DNA from: Streptomyces sp. NRRL S-31
GTDB taxonomy: Bacteria > Actinomycetota > Actinomycetes > Streptomycetales > Streptomycetaceae
Assembly: GCF_000718775.1 (NCBI RefSeq)
Contig: NZ_JOCB01000023.1
Span: 1-64,000 of the forward strand
Length of the DNA stretch: 64,000 nt
Reading direction: 5' to 3'
Position 1 is the stretch's first letter. The number at the start of each line of letters is the position of its first letter. Shown piece after piece: positions 16,789-25,677 of this stretch. The notes beneath the pieces were generated by a model that was given only the letters and a program-made list of their open reading frames with translations, made no database searches and was not told the DNA's origin. Both the position numbers and the translations under genes were made by a program.

Positions 16789-18672
16789 TCACGGCGCCGT
16801 CAGCTCGGTCGGACACGGCGTACCGCGCGGCAGCTGGTAGGGGGCGGCCAGCCGGTACGTCCCGGCCTTCGGCGCCAGCAGCACCGTCCACCGGTCCCCG
16901 TTCGCGTCCTCCTCCGTCTGCGTCAGGCACCCGTTGACGTTCCGGTACGTCTTCGGCGTGCCGGGGGACGCCTGCGGCGGCTTCAGGCTCTTGCCCTGCT
17001 CGTCGACGACGCTCAGCCACGGCGAGTACGGGATGCGCACCAGCACCCGGCCCGGCTTGCGCACCCGCAGCGTCATCTCCACCTCGTCGGCGCGGTCCAC
17101 CACCGCGTTCGGCTCGGCGAGCGGCGTCGGATCGGTCACCTTGAACAGCTGCCAGTTGGCGTCGCCCCAGACCTGCGTCAGATACGGCATGCCGCGCCGC
17201 AGCAGCGCCCGCTCGCGCTCGCCGCCGGACCCGTCCGGGTTGTCCTTGGGCAGCACCACGTAGTGCACGGCCCACCGCTGGAGCCACTCGTGGTAGTTCG
17301 CCGAGTTGAGCGTGTCGTCGTAGAAGAGCGGGTTGCGCTCCATGTCGGCCTGCCGGTTCCAGCCGCGGGCCAGGTTGACGTACGGCGCGAGGGCGGAGGC
17401 CTCGCGGTGCGAGCGGGCCGGCACCACCTCGACGCGGCCCTTCTCGGCGCCGCCCTGCTGGAGCTCGTTGACCAGCGGGGCCAGCTCCCGCGCCCAGGAC
17501 GCGGCCGGGGTGGTGTGGATGATGTCGTCCACCGTCTTGTAGCCGATCCAGCCGACGAAGCCGGCGAACGCCAGCACGGTCAGGTACCACTTGCGGGACT
17601 TCGGCACGGTGTACGGCAGGGCCGCGATCAGCGCGGCGCCCGCGAAGAGCATCGGCAGCCGGGAGATGTTGGACCCGATCTGCGAGCTGATCAGCCACAC
17701 CAGGACGACAGCGACGCTGTAGACGGCGGCCGTCAGCCGGACGGTGATCCACTCCTTCGGCACCAGGAACAGGCAGAGCAGCCCGTACAGCAGCGGCAGG
17801 ATCACCGAGCCGATGCCCATCGGCTGGGTGCCGGAGAACGGGAACAGCCAGGCCGACACCGCGACCACCGCCGACGGCGCGAGCCCCAGCGCCCAGGCGC
17901 CCGGCCGCCGCTTCTGGAGGAACAGGGCGACCGCGGCCAGGCCCACGAACAGCCCCGCGACCGGCGAGCCCATCGTGGCGAGCGCCGCCAGCGGGGCGGC
18001 GACCAGGGCCTTCGCCCAGCGTTTGAACCGCCACCGGTGCGGCCAGCAGAACACCGCCGCGACCGCGCCGAGCGCGAACATCATGCCGAGCCCGAAGGTC
18101 ACCCGCCCGGAGATCGCGTTGCACAGCAGCGCGAAGATCCCGGCGAGCGAGGCCCCCAGCGGGTTCCTCACCGCCCGGCTGCGGATCAGCACCAGCGTCA
18201 GCAGGCCCGCCGACACCGTCCCGGCGACCATCATCGTCGTACGGACGCCGAGGACCGACATCAGGTACGGCGACACCACGCTGTACGACACCGGGTGCAT
18301 GCCCCCGTACCAGGCGAGGTTGTACGCCGAGTCCGGGTGCCGGCCGACGAACTCCGCCCACGCGTCCTGCGCGGCGAGATCGCCACCGCTGTTCGCGAAG
18401 GTGAAGAACCAGATGATGTGCAGCACACCCGCGAGGACCGTCATCGACAGCACGGGGTGCCGCATCAGCCGCTGCCTGAGCGGTTCGAGCGCGGCGCGGG
18501 TCCGGGAGGCTCCGCCGGGACCGTCCGGCTCCGCCGCCGGGGCGTCCGCCGGTCCGCCCGGTGCCTCAGCGGCCGTGTCCGGCGTGGTGCCGGACGTGGG
18601 CACGCGTATTCGCGCGCCCGATCCCGGGCCCGGATCGGCGTCGTCGGCGCGTGTCGGCTCCGCTGTGGCCAC
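16789..18672 (-). CDS. large polytopic membrane protein (GT-C/MFS-like)
   Basis: About 627 residues: a Pro/Ala/Asp-rich cytoplasmic N-terminus (1-75), some 11 hydrophobic segments (about 85-400), and a C-terminal soluble domain of about 220 residues ending in TPCPTELTAP. An extracytoplasmic-looking loop follows the first membrane segment (NSGGDLAAQDAWAEFVGRHP), as in lipid-linked sugar transferases of the GT-C type; databases often label relatives MFS transporter. GTG at 18672 has GGGAG 9 nt upstream. No catalytic residues can be assigned. It precedes the carboxypeptidase locus and ends 3 bp after the convergent hypothetical gene. Confidence 0.75.
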   Translation of the reverse strand: MATAEPTRADDADPGPGSGARIRVPTSGTTPDTAAEAPGGPADAPAAEPDGPGGASRTRAALEPLRQRLMRHPVLSMTVLAGVLHIIWFFTFANSGGDLAAQDAWAEFVGRHPDSAYNLAWYGGMHPVSYSVVSPYLMSVLGVRTTMMVAGTVSAGLLTLVLIRSRAVRNPLGASLAGIFALLCNAISGRVTFGLGMMFALGAVAAVFCWPHRWRFKRWAKALVAAPLAALATMGSPVAGLFVGLAAVALFLQKRRPGAWALGLAPSAVVAVSAWLFPFSGTQPMGIGSVILPLLYGLLCLFLVPKEWITVRLTAAVYSVAVVLVWLISSQIGSNISRLPMLFAGAALIAALPYTVPKSRKWYLTVLAFAGFVGWIGYKTVDDIIHTTPAASWARELAPLVNELQQGGAEKGRVEVVPARSHREASALAPYVNLARGWNRQADMERNPLFYDDTLNSANYHEWLQRWAVHYVVLPKDNPDGSGGERERALLRRGMPYLTQVWGDANWQLFKVTDPTPLAEPNAVVDRADEVEMTLRVRKPGRVLVRIPYSPWLSVVDEQGKSLKPPQASPGTPKTYRNVNGCLTQTEEDANGDRWTVLLAPKAGTYRLAAPYQLPRGTPCPTELTAP

Positions 18673-18882
18673 CTGAAGGCACTCCCCGTGTCCCGTCTTC
18701 TGTTCGCGGCCGCTTCCCACGGAGTTCCCGGCCGTTTCCCGTCCAGTGCGCGGCCGTGTCCCGTCAACGTCGACCTGCCCCGATTCGTGACGCTAGCACG
18801 CACCCCGCCGCGAGGGCCCCGGGTGGGGCTTACGTCGACGGGGTGCGCGGGCGTGCCCCGGGCGGACCCGGGGCGGCGGCGG

Positions 18883-21495
18883 TCAGCCGAGGCGGGTGAG
18901 CTTGGCGCCGAGGCCGGGCTCGGCGAGATCCTGCCGGAGGGCCACCGGGACCTTCACCGCGCCGGCCGAGCCGTCACCCACGGTGAGCGTGCCGACCACG
19001 GTGCCCGCCTTCGCGGTGTGCGGGACCGTCCCGGGGGCGAAGGACAGCCTCACCTTCAGACCGGACCAGCCGGCCGCGGTGACGTCCCGGGTGACCGCGA
19101 TCGGGGTCCGGCCGCCGAGCCCGTCGTCCACGTAGCCGACGACGTCGCCCTTCTTCAGGATCTTCGCCGAGGTCAGCGCGGACTGCGCGGCCAGCAGCGC
19201 GGTCTTGCTGACCTCGTTGACCGTCTTGAGGATCGTCGGCTTGTTCTGGCCGAGGATCGCGCCGACGAGGGTGACCGTCTGCCCGCCGACCTTCTTGCGG
19301 GAGGCGAAGAGCAGGTTGCCGCCGGCCGCGGTGGTACTGCCGGTCTTGATGCCGATCGCGCCGATGCGGTACGGCAGCTCGTTGTAGTTGGGCCAGTTGC
19401 GGCCGGAGGGGTCCGTCCAGCTGGCGGCGCTGGTGATGGCGACCAGGGCCGGGATGCGGACGGCGGCGCGGCCCAGCTTCACCTGGTCCCCGGCCGTGGA
19501 GACGGTGGTCTCCTTCAGGCCCGAGGGGTCGGTGTACGTCGTACCGGTCATGCCCAGCTGCCTGGCGGTGGCGTTCATCTTCTTGACGAACGCCGCCTCC
19601 GAGCCCGCGTCCCAGCGCGCGAGCAGCCGCGCGATGTTGTTGGCGGAGGGGATCATGACGGCCGACAGGGCCTCCTTCTCGGTGAGGGACTGGCCGGCCT
19701 TGACGGTGTTCAGCGTGGACTCGCCGTCCTTGTCGTAGCCGCCCTCCTTCTCCGCCTTGGCGTCGACCTTGATCTTCGGACCGTCCTGCCCCGCCTTCAG
19801 CGGGTGGTCGCGCAGGATGATGTACGCGGTCATGGTCTTGGCGACCGAGCCGATGGCCACCGGCTTCTGCTCGCCGAAGTGGCCCATCGAGCCGATGCCG
19901 TCCACGTCGATCCAGCCCTGCCCCTCACCTGGCCACGGCAGGCTCGTCGGGCCGCCCTCGAAGGTGTAGCCGTCCTTCGCGGTGAGCGCGAGCGAGGGGG
20001 ACGGCAGCGGGCGCACCGCCTGCACGACCCCGAGGATCACCACCAGCAGCAGGACCAGGGGCGTCCAGATCTTGACCCGGCGCACGAGCGTGCGGACCGG
20101 GGTCTCCGGGGGCGGGGGCGTGTTCGTCAGCTCCGCCAGCAGGTCCAGCGGGGGCTTGGGCGGGAGCGGCTGCCGGGTGGTGCGCTCGGGGCCGATCCGG
20201 GGGACGGGGGTGGTGGCGTCCGCGGGGGTGGCCCTGGGCGCGGGCGCCTTGCCGGCGGGCGCCTTGCCGGCCGGGCGCATGTCGTCCTTGAGCGCGACGA
20301 ACTTGCTGGTGCGCTCGGCGTCGGACTCCCGCGCGGGGCGGGGGGCCTTGGGCTCGCCGCCGAGCTTGAGCATGGTGGTCGGCTGGTCGACGGCCGGCTT
20401 CTTCGGCTGTACGGCCTTGAAGGCGGTGGTCGGCTGGTCCACGGCGTCCGCCTTGCCGGGGCGCTGGGCTCCGCCGGTGTCCGGGGTTCCGTCCGCTGCT
20501 CCGGCTTCGCCGTCGCCGGCGTCCGTCTTCCCACCCGCACCACCCGTGCGGCTCTCGTCGTCACCCGTGGGTGGCCCCTGCGGGTCGTCCCCGCCGTCGG
20601 CGACCGCGGGTCCGGCCGCGCCTTCGCCCGCGCCGCCCTTGGTGTCCTCGGTGTCCGCGTCGGCCTTGGCCTTGGCGTCGGTCTTGGCCTTGGCCTTGGT
20701 GCCGGTCTTCGCCTTGGCCTTGGTGTCGGTCTTCGCCTTGGTGTCGGTCTTGGCCTCGGTGTGCGTTTCGTCCGCGTCGCGCGTCTCGTCCCCGGCGTCC
20801 GCGTCCTTCTTCGCGTCCGCCTCCGCGTCGCTCTTCGCGTTCGCGTCGCTCTTCGCGTCCGGCTTGGCGTCCGTCTCGGGCTCGGCGTCCGCGTCGGGCT
20901 CGGCGTCCGCGTCGGACTTGGCCTCCGCGTCCTTCTCCGCGTCCGCCCCGCCGTCCGTCTCGTCCTCGGCGTGCGCGTCCGCGTCGGCCCCGCCGTCCGC
21001 ACCGGCACCGGCACCGGCCTTGCCCACCTCGGCCTTCGTGGCGCCGGAGGCCGCGTCGGCTCCGGTGTCGGCGGCCTTCTCGGGCTTCTCGCCGTCCCCG
21101 TCGTCGTCCGCGTTCGCGCCCGACGGGCCCTCAGAGTCGGTCGGCTCCCCGGCCTTTACCCCCGTCTCCGGGGCCGCCGCGTCAGCCGCGTCCGTCTTCC
21201 CGGACTTTGCGGTCGCGTCGGTCTCCGGGTCGCGGACCCAGGCCGAGACCGCGGCGCGCAGAGCGGGGTCCTCGGGGGAATCGTCGGTGCCGGCGGGCTC
21301 CTTCGGCTCCTCGGGGGCCTCGGTCCGTACCGTCAGGACCTTCGTCGCCGTGTCCGTGCCCCCGGCCGAGGAATCCTTCTCGCGAGCCGCGGCGACCCGC
21401 GGATCACGTGCCTCGGGAACCGGACCCGTGCTCCGCGACGTCGGTTCCGCCGACGACTCGCGCTGCTCCGACCTGTCGGGGGACTCGCCCGCCAC
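18883..21495 (-). CDS. D-alanyl-D-alanine carboxypeptidase with long charged repeat N-terminus
   Basis: About 870 residues. The C-terminal half is an S11-type penicillin-binding protein with SVAK (acylating Ser), SAN and KTG motifs (AIGSVAKTMTAY, MIPSANNIARLL, GIKTGSTTAAG). A single membrane segment (LVLLLVVILGVVQAV) precedes it. The first 450-470 residues are cytoplasmic low-complexity sequence rich in Asp, Ala, Lys and Glu (repeats such as KAKTDTKAKAK). It trims stem pentapeptides; the S. coelicolor orthologue at this position, SCO4439, is linked to spore wall maturation and germination. GTG at 21495 has GGAGGAG 6 nt upstream. Confidence 0.9.
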   Translation of the reverse strand: MAGESPDRSEQRESSAEPTSRSTGPVPEARDPRVAAAREKDSSAGGTDTATKVLTVRTEAPEEPKEPAGTDDSPEDPALRAAVSAWVRDPETDATAKSGKTDAADAAAPETGVKAGEPTDSEGPSGANADDDGDGEKPEKAADTGADAASGATKAEVGKAGAGAGADGGADADAHAEDETDGGADAEKDAEAKSDADAEPDADAEPETDAKPDAKSDANAKSDAEADAKKDADAGDETRDADETHTEAKTDTKAKTDTKAKAKTGTKAKAKTDAKAKADADTEDTKGGAGEGAAGPAVADGGDDPQGPPTGDDESRTGGAGGKTDAGDGEAGAADGTPDTGGAQRPGKADAVDQPTTAFKAVQPKKPAVDQPTTMLKLGGEPKAPRPARESDAERTSKFVALKDDMRPAGKAPAGKAPAPRATPADATTPVPRIGPERTTRQPLPPKPPLDLLAELTNTPPPPETPVRTLVRRVKIWTPLVLLLVVILGVVQAVRPLPSPSLALTAKDGYTFEGGPTSLPWPGEGQGWIDVDGIGSMGHFGEQKPVAIGSVAKTMTAYIILRDHPLKAGQDGPKIKVDAKAEKEGGYDKDGESTLNTVKAGQSLTEKEALSAVMIPSANNIARLLARWDAGSEAAFVKKMNATARQLGMTGTTYTDPSGLKETTVSTAGDQVKLGRAAVRIPALVAITSAASWTDPSGRNWPNYNELPYRIGAIGIKTGSTTAAGGNLLFASRKKVGGQTVTLVGAILGQNKPTILKTVNEVSKTALLAAQSALTSAKILKKGDVVGYVDDGLGGRTPIAVTRDVTAAGWSGLKVRLSFAPGTVPHTAKAGTVVGTLTVGDGSAGAVKVPVALRQDLAEPGLGAKLTRLG

Positions 21496-21690
21496 CGATG
21501 CCTCCTCCATGCGTCGCACGCCACGTGCGCGCCCTGTCCGAACCATGTACCAGTGTCCTGTGTGGGGGCTTGGCCCCTGTGGTAGACGAGAACGACATAC
21601 CTACCGGTTCCCTTACGAACCGGTCACGCGCCCTCGACAGACCAATGTGAGAGGGGTCACCCTGTCATTCATCCACGCGGGGAGGCATGG

Positions 21691-22446
21691 ATGGGCAGGA
21701 GCCGCAGAACACTTCCGGAAGAGCTTCTGCTGCTGGCACTGGACCCGGCCACGGGTACCACTGCGCAGCCGCAGTCGCTCGACCTCGGTCTGGCCGGTGC
21801 ACAGCTTGTGGAGCTGGCGCTGGCCGGACGGATAGCCCCAGACGGGGATCGTATCGCCGTGGTGGTGCCACGGCCGACAGGAGATCCGACTCTGGACTGC
21901 GCGTTGGAGTTGCTGCGAAGGCGTGGCGCTCCGGTGCGTGCCGTCCACTGGATCGGCGGGCCCAGGCTGGGTCTCAGGCAGACCTACCTCTCGCATCTGG
22001 AGCGGTGCGGCATGGTCGCCGCCGTGGCCGGCCAGATGTGCGGGGTGCTGCCGACGACGCGGTACCAGGCGACGGACACCGCCATCAGCCGGGAGATCCG
22101 TTCCCGGCTGGACTCCGCGATCCGCACCGGCGTACCGCCGGACCCGCGGACCGCGGCGCTCGCCGCCCTGGCGCACGCCGTCGGGCTCGGCAAGCACCTG
22201 TATCCGGGGAACGAGGGGCGGTCGTCCCGGTCCCGGCTGCGGGATCTGATCCGGCACGACCCCATGGGCGGGCTTGTCGCCCACGCCGTCATGGACGTGC
22301 AGAACGGTGCGGCCGCCCAGCCGCGCCGTGGTCCGGCCCCGGCCGGCCGGCAGGCCGCGCCCGGAGCCAGGACCGCACCGGAACCCGCACGCGCGGTTCC
22401 GATGCAGCCGCGACACGGGTCCATGGCCCGTGCCGTGGCCCACTGA
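21691..22446 (+). CDS. GPP34 (Golgi phosphoprotein 3-like) family protein
   Basis: This 251-residue protein begins LPEELLLLALDPATGTTAQPQSLDLGLAGAQLVELALAGRIA, the hallmark opening of the GOLPH3/GPP34 fold, followed by helices typical of the family to about residue 205 and a Pro/Ala-rich tail. The eukaryotic relative binds phosphatidylinositol 4-phosphate; the role of the many actinomycete copies is unknown, with membrane association likely. It is divergent from the carboxypeptidase and ends in front of a perfect palindromic terminator. Confidence 0.9.
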   Translation: MGRSRRTLPEELLLLALDPATGTTAQPQSLDLGLAGAQLVELALAGRIAPDGDRIAVVVPRPTGDPTLDCALELLRRRGAPVRAVHWIGGPRLGLRQTYLSHLERCGMVAAVAGQMCGVLPTTRYQATDTAISREIRSRLDSAIRTGVPPDPRTAALAALAHAVGLGKHLYPGNEGRSSRSRLRDLIRHDPMGGLVAHAVMDVQNGAAAQPRRGPAPAGRQAAPGARTAPEPARAVPMQPRHGSMARAVAH

Positions 22447-22490
22447 GCCGCGACTTCGGTCACCACAGGCCCGGTTCGGGAGCCGCAGGT

Positions 22491-22533
22491 CCGAGCGGGG
22501 CGGCGAGACCACTGGTCTCGCCGCCCCGCTCGG
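22491..22533. terminator. perfect 43-bp palindrome downstream of GPP34
   Basis: Two 21-bp arms starting CCGAGCGGGGCGGCG are exactly complementary around one central base. It lies 45 bp after the GPP34 stop and 134 bp before scr1, so it probably ends the GPP34 transcript and insulates scr1. Confidence 0.8.
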
Positions 22534-22666
22534 CTGTGTCCGGGGAGTGAGGGTGTGCCGCACATCTTCCGTTTCCCAGCGGTGGAAAGCGCCTTGGTGG
22601 CAGTCTGCTCAACAGCAGATACGGAAAGTGTTAAGTAGCAGGCAGGCAGCCGGAGGTGCGCGTCCC

Positions 22667-23524
22667 GTGGCGTCCAATGTCAATCCCACCGTCAGGCGGC
22701 GCCGGCTGGGCCAGGAGCTGCGCCGACTGCGCGAGCTCAAGGGCATGACGGCCGAGGAGGTGGCGGAGCGGCTGCTCGTGTCGCAGTCGAAGATCAGCCG
22801 CCTGGAGAACGGCCGCAGGAGCATCAGCCAGCGCGACGTACGCGATCTGTGCGGGGTCTACGAGGTCGAGGACCAGCGGATCGTCGACTCGCTGATGGAG
22901 ATGGCCCGGGACTCGCGGCAGCAGGGCTGGTGGCACACCTTCGGCGACATCCCGTACAGCGTCTACATCGGGCTGGAGACCGACGCCGAGTCGTTGCGGG
23001 TCTACGAACCCCAGCTGGTGACCGGCCTGTTGCAGACCCGCGCGTACGCCGAGGCGCTGGTGCGGGGCGCGCTGCCGGAGACGTCCACGGCCGAGATCGA
23101 GAAGCGGGTCCAGGTGCGGATGCGCCGCCAGGAACGCATCACCGCCGAGCGCAACCCGCTCCGGCTGTGGGTGGTGCTGGACGAGGCCGCGCTGAAGCGG
23201 GTCGTGGGCAGCCGGCTGGTGATGCGGGAGCAGCTGGAGCACCTGATCGAGATGTCCCAGCTGCCGCACGTCACCGTGCAGGTGCTGCCCTTCGACGTGG
23301 GCGCGCACCCGGGCCTCAACGGTCAGTACGCGATCCTGGAGTTCGCCGACGCGGCCGACTCCAGCGTGGTGTACCTCGAGGGCGTCACCAGCGACCTCTA
23401 CCTGGAGAAGGCGCAGGACGTGCAGAAGTACGCCGTGATGTACGAACATCTGCGGGCACAGTCCCTCAATGTGGAGGCATCCCGGCAATACATCGCGAGT
23501 GTGGCGAAAGGGTACGCCGACTGA
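22667..23524 (+). CDS. scr1: Scr1-family XRE transcriptional regulator (DUF5753)
   Basis: This 285-residue protein has an N-terminal XRE helix-turn-helix (about 10-65, RLRELKGMTAEEVAERLLVSQSKISRLENG) and the long C-terminal DUF5753 domain (about 90-275, WWHTFGDIPYSVYIGLE, VTGLLQTRAYAEALVRG, VTVQVLPFDVGAHPGLNGQY, VVYLEG). It is followed by a DUF397 protein, the paired arrangement of S. coelicolor SCO4441-SCO4442 (scr1-scr2) at the same chromosomal place. Such pairs act as antitoxin-like regulators and influence antibiotic output. GTG at 22667 has GGAGG upstream. Confidence 0.88.
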   Translation: MASNVNPTVRRRRLGQELRRLRELKGMTAEEVAERLLVSQSKISRLENGRRSISQRDVRDLCGVYEVEDQRIVDSLMEMARDSRQQGWWHTFGDIPYSVYIGLETDAESLRVYEPQLVTGLLQTRAYAEALVRGALPETSTAEIEKRVQVRMRRQERITAERNPLRLWVVLDEAALKRVVGSRLVMREQLEHLIEMSQLPHVTVQVLPFDVGAHPGLNGQYAILEFADAADSSVVYLEGVTSDLYLEKAQDVQKYAVMYEHLRAQSLNVEASRQYIASVAKGYAD

Positions 23525-23713
23525 GGAGTGGGGACAGGGGGCGCGGGATCGTACACCGCTGCTCGTCCTCGGTGGAAGACGCACCTGGAATCTGCCATCC
23601 GGTCGAGTGAACGGCCCCTCCGCGGGCGGCAGTTGACCGGTAGCGTCGATCACGCCAATCAGACGACATGGTTGGCGTGAACCGCACTAATGCAACTCGC
23701 AACAGGAGTGGAC

Positions 23714-23905
23714 ATGGCACTGATTCAGGGCGCGTCGGAGACGTGGATGAAGTCCTCCTATTCCGCGGGCAACGGCGCCTGCGTCGAGGTCAAGTCGCCC
23801 ACCGCCGCCGCACTCGCCGTCCGCGACTCCAAGACCCCCGAGGGGCCGATCCTGGCCTTCCCGGCCGACGCGTGGAACGCCTTCGTGGCCTCCGTCAGGG
23901 CGTGA
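23714..23905 (+). CDS. scr2: Scr2-like DUF397 protein
   Basis: 63 residues with the full DUF397 pattern: WMKSSYSAGNGACVEVK, then AVRDSKTPEGPILAFPADAWNAFV. Partner of the DUF5753 regulator immediately upstream; in other streptomycetes the two form a toxin-antitoxin-like regulatory pair. The ATG at 23714 is preceded by AGGAG. The 189-bp gap from scr1 may contain a separate promoter. Confidence 0.88.
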   Translation: MALIQGASETWMKSSYSAGNGACVEVKSPTAAALAVRDSKTPEGPILAFPADAWNAFVASVRA

Positions 23906-23953
23906 GCATCGCTCCCTGACCCTGCCCGCACAACCGCACAGCACCACCAGGAG

Positions 23954-23991
23954 AGCCCTCTCGTCCGGTCGCCGTCCTTGCCGAGAGGGCT
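23954..23991. terminator. bidirectional hairpin between scr2 and gpx
   Basis: Arms AGCCCTCTCG and CGAGAGGGCT (10 bp) with an 18-nt loop lie between two convergent genes, 49 bp after scr2 and 17 bp after the gpx stop. It can serve both directions. Confidence 0.7.
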
Positions 23992-24007
23992 CGTCCACGT
24001 CCGGTGC

Positions 24008-24511
24008 TCAGCCGAGCTGGGCCTCGATCGCGGCGACGACCTCCGCCGCCTCCGGCTCGGTCTGCGGGGAGAACCGCGCCACGACGTTCCCGTCCCGGCC
24101 GATCAGGAACTTCTCGAAGTTCCAGCGGATGTCCCCGCTGTGGCCCTCGGCGTCCGCGAAACCGACCAGCCGCTCGTACAGCGGATGCCGGCCCTCCCCG
24201 TTCACCTCGACCTTCTCGGTCAGCGGGAAGGACACGCCGTACGTGGCGGAGCAGAACAGCGCGATCTCCTCGGCGGTGCCGGGCTCCTGCCCGAGGAACT
24301 GGTTGCAGGGCACGCCCAGCACGGTGAAGCCCTGCCCGGCGTACCGCTCCTGGAGCTTCTCCAGCCCCGCGTACTGCGGCGTCAGACCGCACCGGGAGGC
24401 CACGTTCACGATGAGCACGGCCTTGCCCGCGAGCCCCGCCAGATCCGCGGAGCCGCCCTGGAGGGCCCCGATCCGGACGCCGAGCGGGGAGCCGTTGTCA
24501 GTAGTCGTCAT
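24008..24511 (-). CDS. glutathione peroxidase family protein (Cys type)
   Basis: This 167-residue protein has the peroxidase motif VNVASRCGLTPQY with a catalytic Cys rather than selenocysteine, the second motif LGVPCNQFLGQEPG supplying Gln, and WNFEKFLIGRDG with the conserved Trp and Asn. It detoxifies hydroperoxides in the cytoplasm. Actinomycetes lack glutathione, so thioredoxin or mycothiol-linked reductants are the likely electron donors. A GPx gene lies at a similar distance from scr1-scr2 in S. coelicolor. Confidence 0.93.
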   Translation of the reverse strand: MTTTDNGSPLGVRIGALQGGSADLAGLAGKAVLIVNVASRCGLTPQYAGLEKLQERYAGQGFTVLGVPCNQFLGQEPGTAEEIALFCSATYGVSFPLTEKVEVNGEGRHPLYERLVGFADAEGHSGDIRWNFEKFLIGRDGNVVARFSPQTEPEAAEVVAAIEAQLG

Positions 24512-24566
24512 GCCCGGATGCTAGCCCCGCCGGGCCACGCCCCTCCGGCCCGCCTCGACCGGCCCG

Positions 24567-25544
24567 TCACCGGCCGCCGTCCGCACCGGCCTCCACCAGC
24601 ACGTCACCGGCCGCCGTCCGCTCGTACAGCACGCTGCGCCCGGCCCGCCGTCGCCGTACCAGCCCCGCCTCCCGCAGCACCTTCAGGTGGCGCCCCACCG
24701 AGCCGAGCCCCTGCCCCGTCACGGCGGTCAGCTGGGTGGTGCTCAACGGGGAGCCCAGGAGCACCAGCACCGCGGCCCGGCCGGACCCGAGCAGCGCGCC
24801 CAGACCGGCGGGCACGGCCCGGTCACCCGCCCCGGCGAGCACTCCGGAGCAGGGGTAGACCACCGCGTACCGCCGCCGCTCCTCCCAGGCGACCCAGCCC
24901 ATCCGCTGCGGGGTCACCGGCACGAACACCAGCTCCGCACCGGAGATCTCGCGCGGCGGATACTCGTGCAGGTTCACCTGGAACCGGTTCTCCCCGAGCC
25001 ATCGGGTGCCGCCCGGCCGCAGCGAGTCCAGCACACTCGCCCAGCCGCCCCGGCTCACCCGCGCCGTCCGCGCGCCCACATCCGCCTCCAGCACCTGCCG
25101 GCGCCGCTCCCAGGACGGCCGTACGGTCTCCTCCCACACCCGCTCCAGCAGCCCGGCCGCCCGCTCGGGCAGATCGTCCCGGTCCAGCGCGGCGGGCAGC
25201 GGCCCCGCCAGGGAGACGCGCAAGTGGGCCCGGGCCGCGTCGGGCGCCACCGAGCGGACCCGGACGACCTCGACCGCGAACGGCTCCCCGTCGCGCGGGG
25301 CCGGGGTCAGGAAGTCGGCGTTCCACTCCCGGCCGAGCCCGGCCCGTACCAGCCGTTCCGTCACCGGCTCGGCCGCCATCCACGCCCGGTAGGCCGGCAG
25401 ATGGGCCCGCAGCCACTCGCGTTCACCCGGGTGCGCCGCGCTCCCCGTGTGCAGCAGCTTCAGACAGGCGAGGGTCTCGGCGAGCGGCGAGATGACGAAC
25501 CGGCTGCGGGCCAGCGTGTCCGCGTTCAGCTGCCACCACCCCAC
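24567..25544 (-). CDS. ArsR-like winged-helix regulator with DUF5937 domain
   Basis: About 325 residues. The N-terminal 230 residues match the DUF5937 layout, beginning GWWQLNADTLARSRFVISPLAETLACL. The C-terminal 75 residues are an ArsR-type winged helix (LVLLGSPLSTTQLTAVTGQGLGSVGRHLKVLREAGLVRRRRAGRSVLYERT). It is divergent from an MFS exporter gene with 133 bp between start codons, the usual layout of a repressor and its target pump. GTG at 25544 has GGAGG 4 nt upstream. Confidence 0.82.
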   Translation of the reverse strand: MGWWQLNADTLARSRFVISPLAETLACLKLLHTGSAAHPGEREWLRAHLPAYRAWMAAEPVTERLVRAGLGREWNADFLTPAPRDGEPFAVEVVRVRSVAPDAARAHLRVSLAGPLPAALDRDDLPERAAGLLERVWEETVRPSWERRRQVLEADVGARTARVSRGGWASVLDSLRPGGTRWLGENRFQVNLHEYPPREISGAELVFVPVTPQRMGWVAWEERRRYAVVYPCSGVLAGAGDRAVPAGLGALLGSGRAAVLVLLGSPLSTTQLTAVTGQGLGSVGRHLKVLREAGLVRRRRAGRSVLYERTAAGDVLVEAGADGGR

Positions 25545-25677
25545 GACGCCTCCCCCGCTCGCCTCGCCCGCCGGCCTTCCCCGCTCACCCTTCCCCGTAA
25601 GGCCGCCCCCCGTAAGGTCTTTCGCGCGACGGCGAAACAATAACGGGCCCGCCGGAGACCGCCCGAGACTCCGCGAC

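Noticed and set aside
17263..21585. Long plus-strand frame (about 1,440 codons) across the membrane protein and carboxypeptidase
   Set aside because: Shadow of two minus-strand genes with clear motifs; its Val/Leu/Gly repeats are the complement of the Asp/Ala/Lys repeats.
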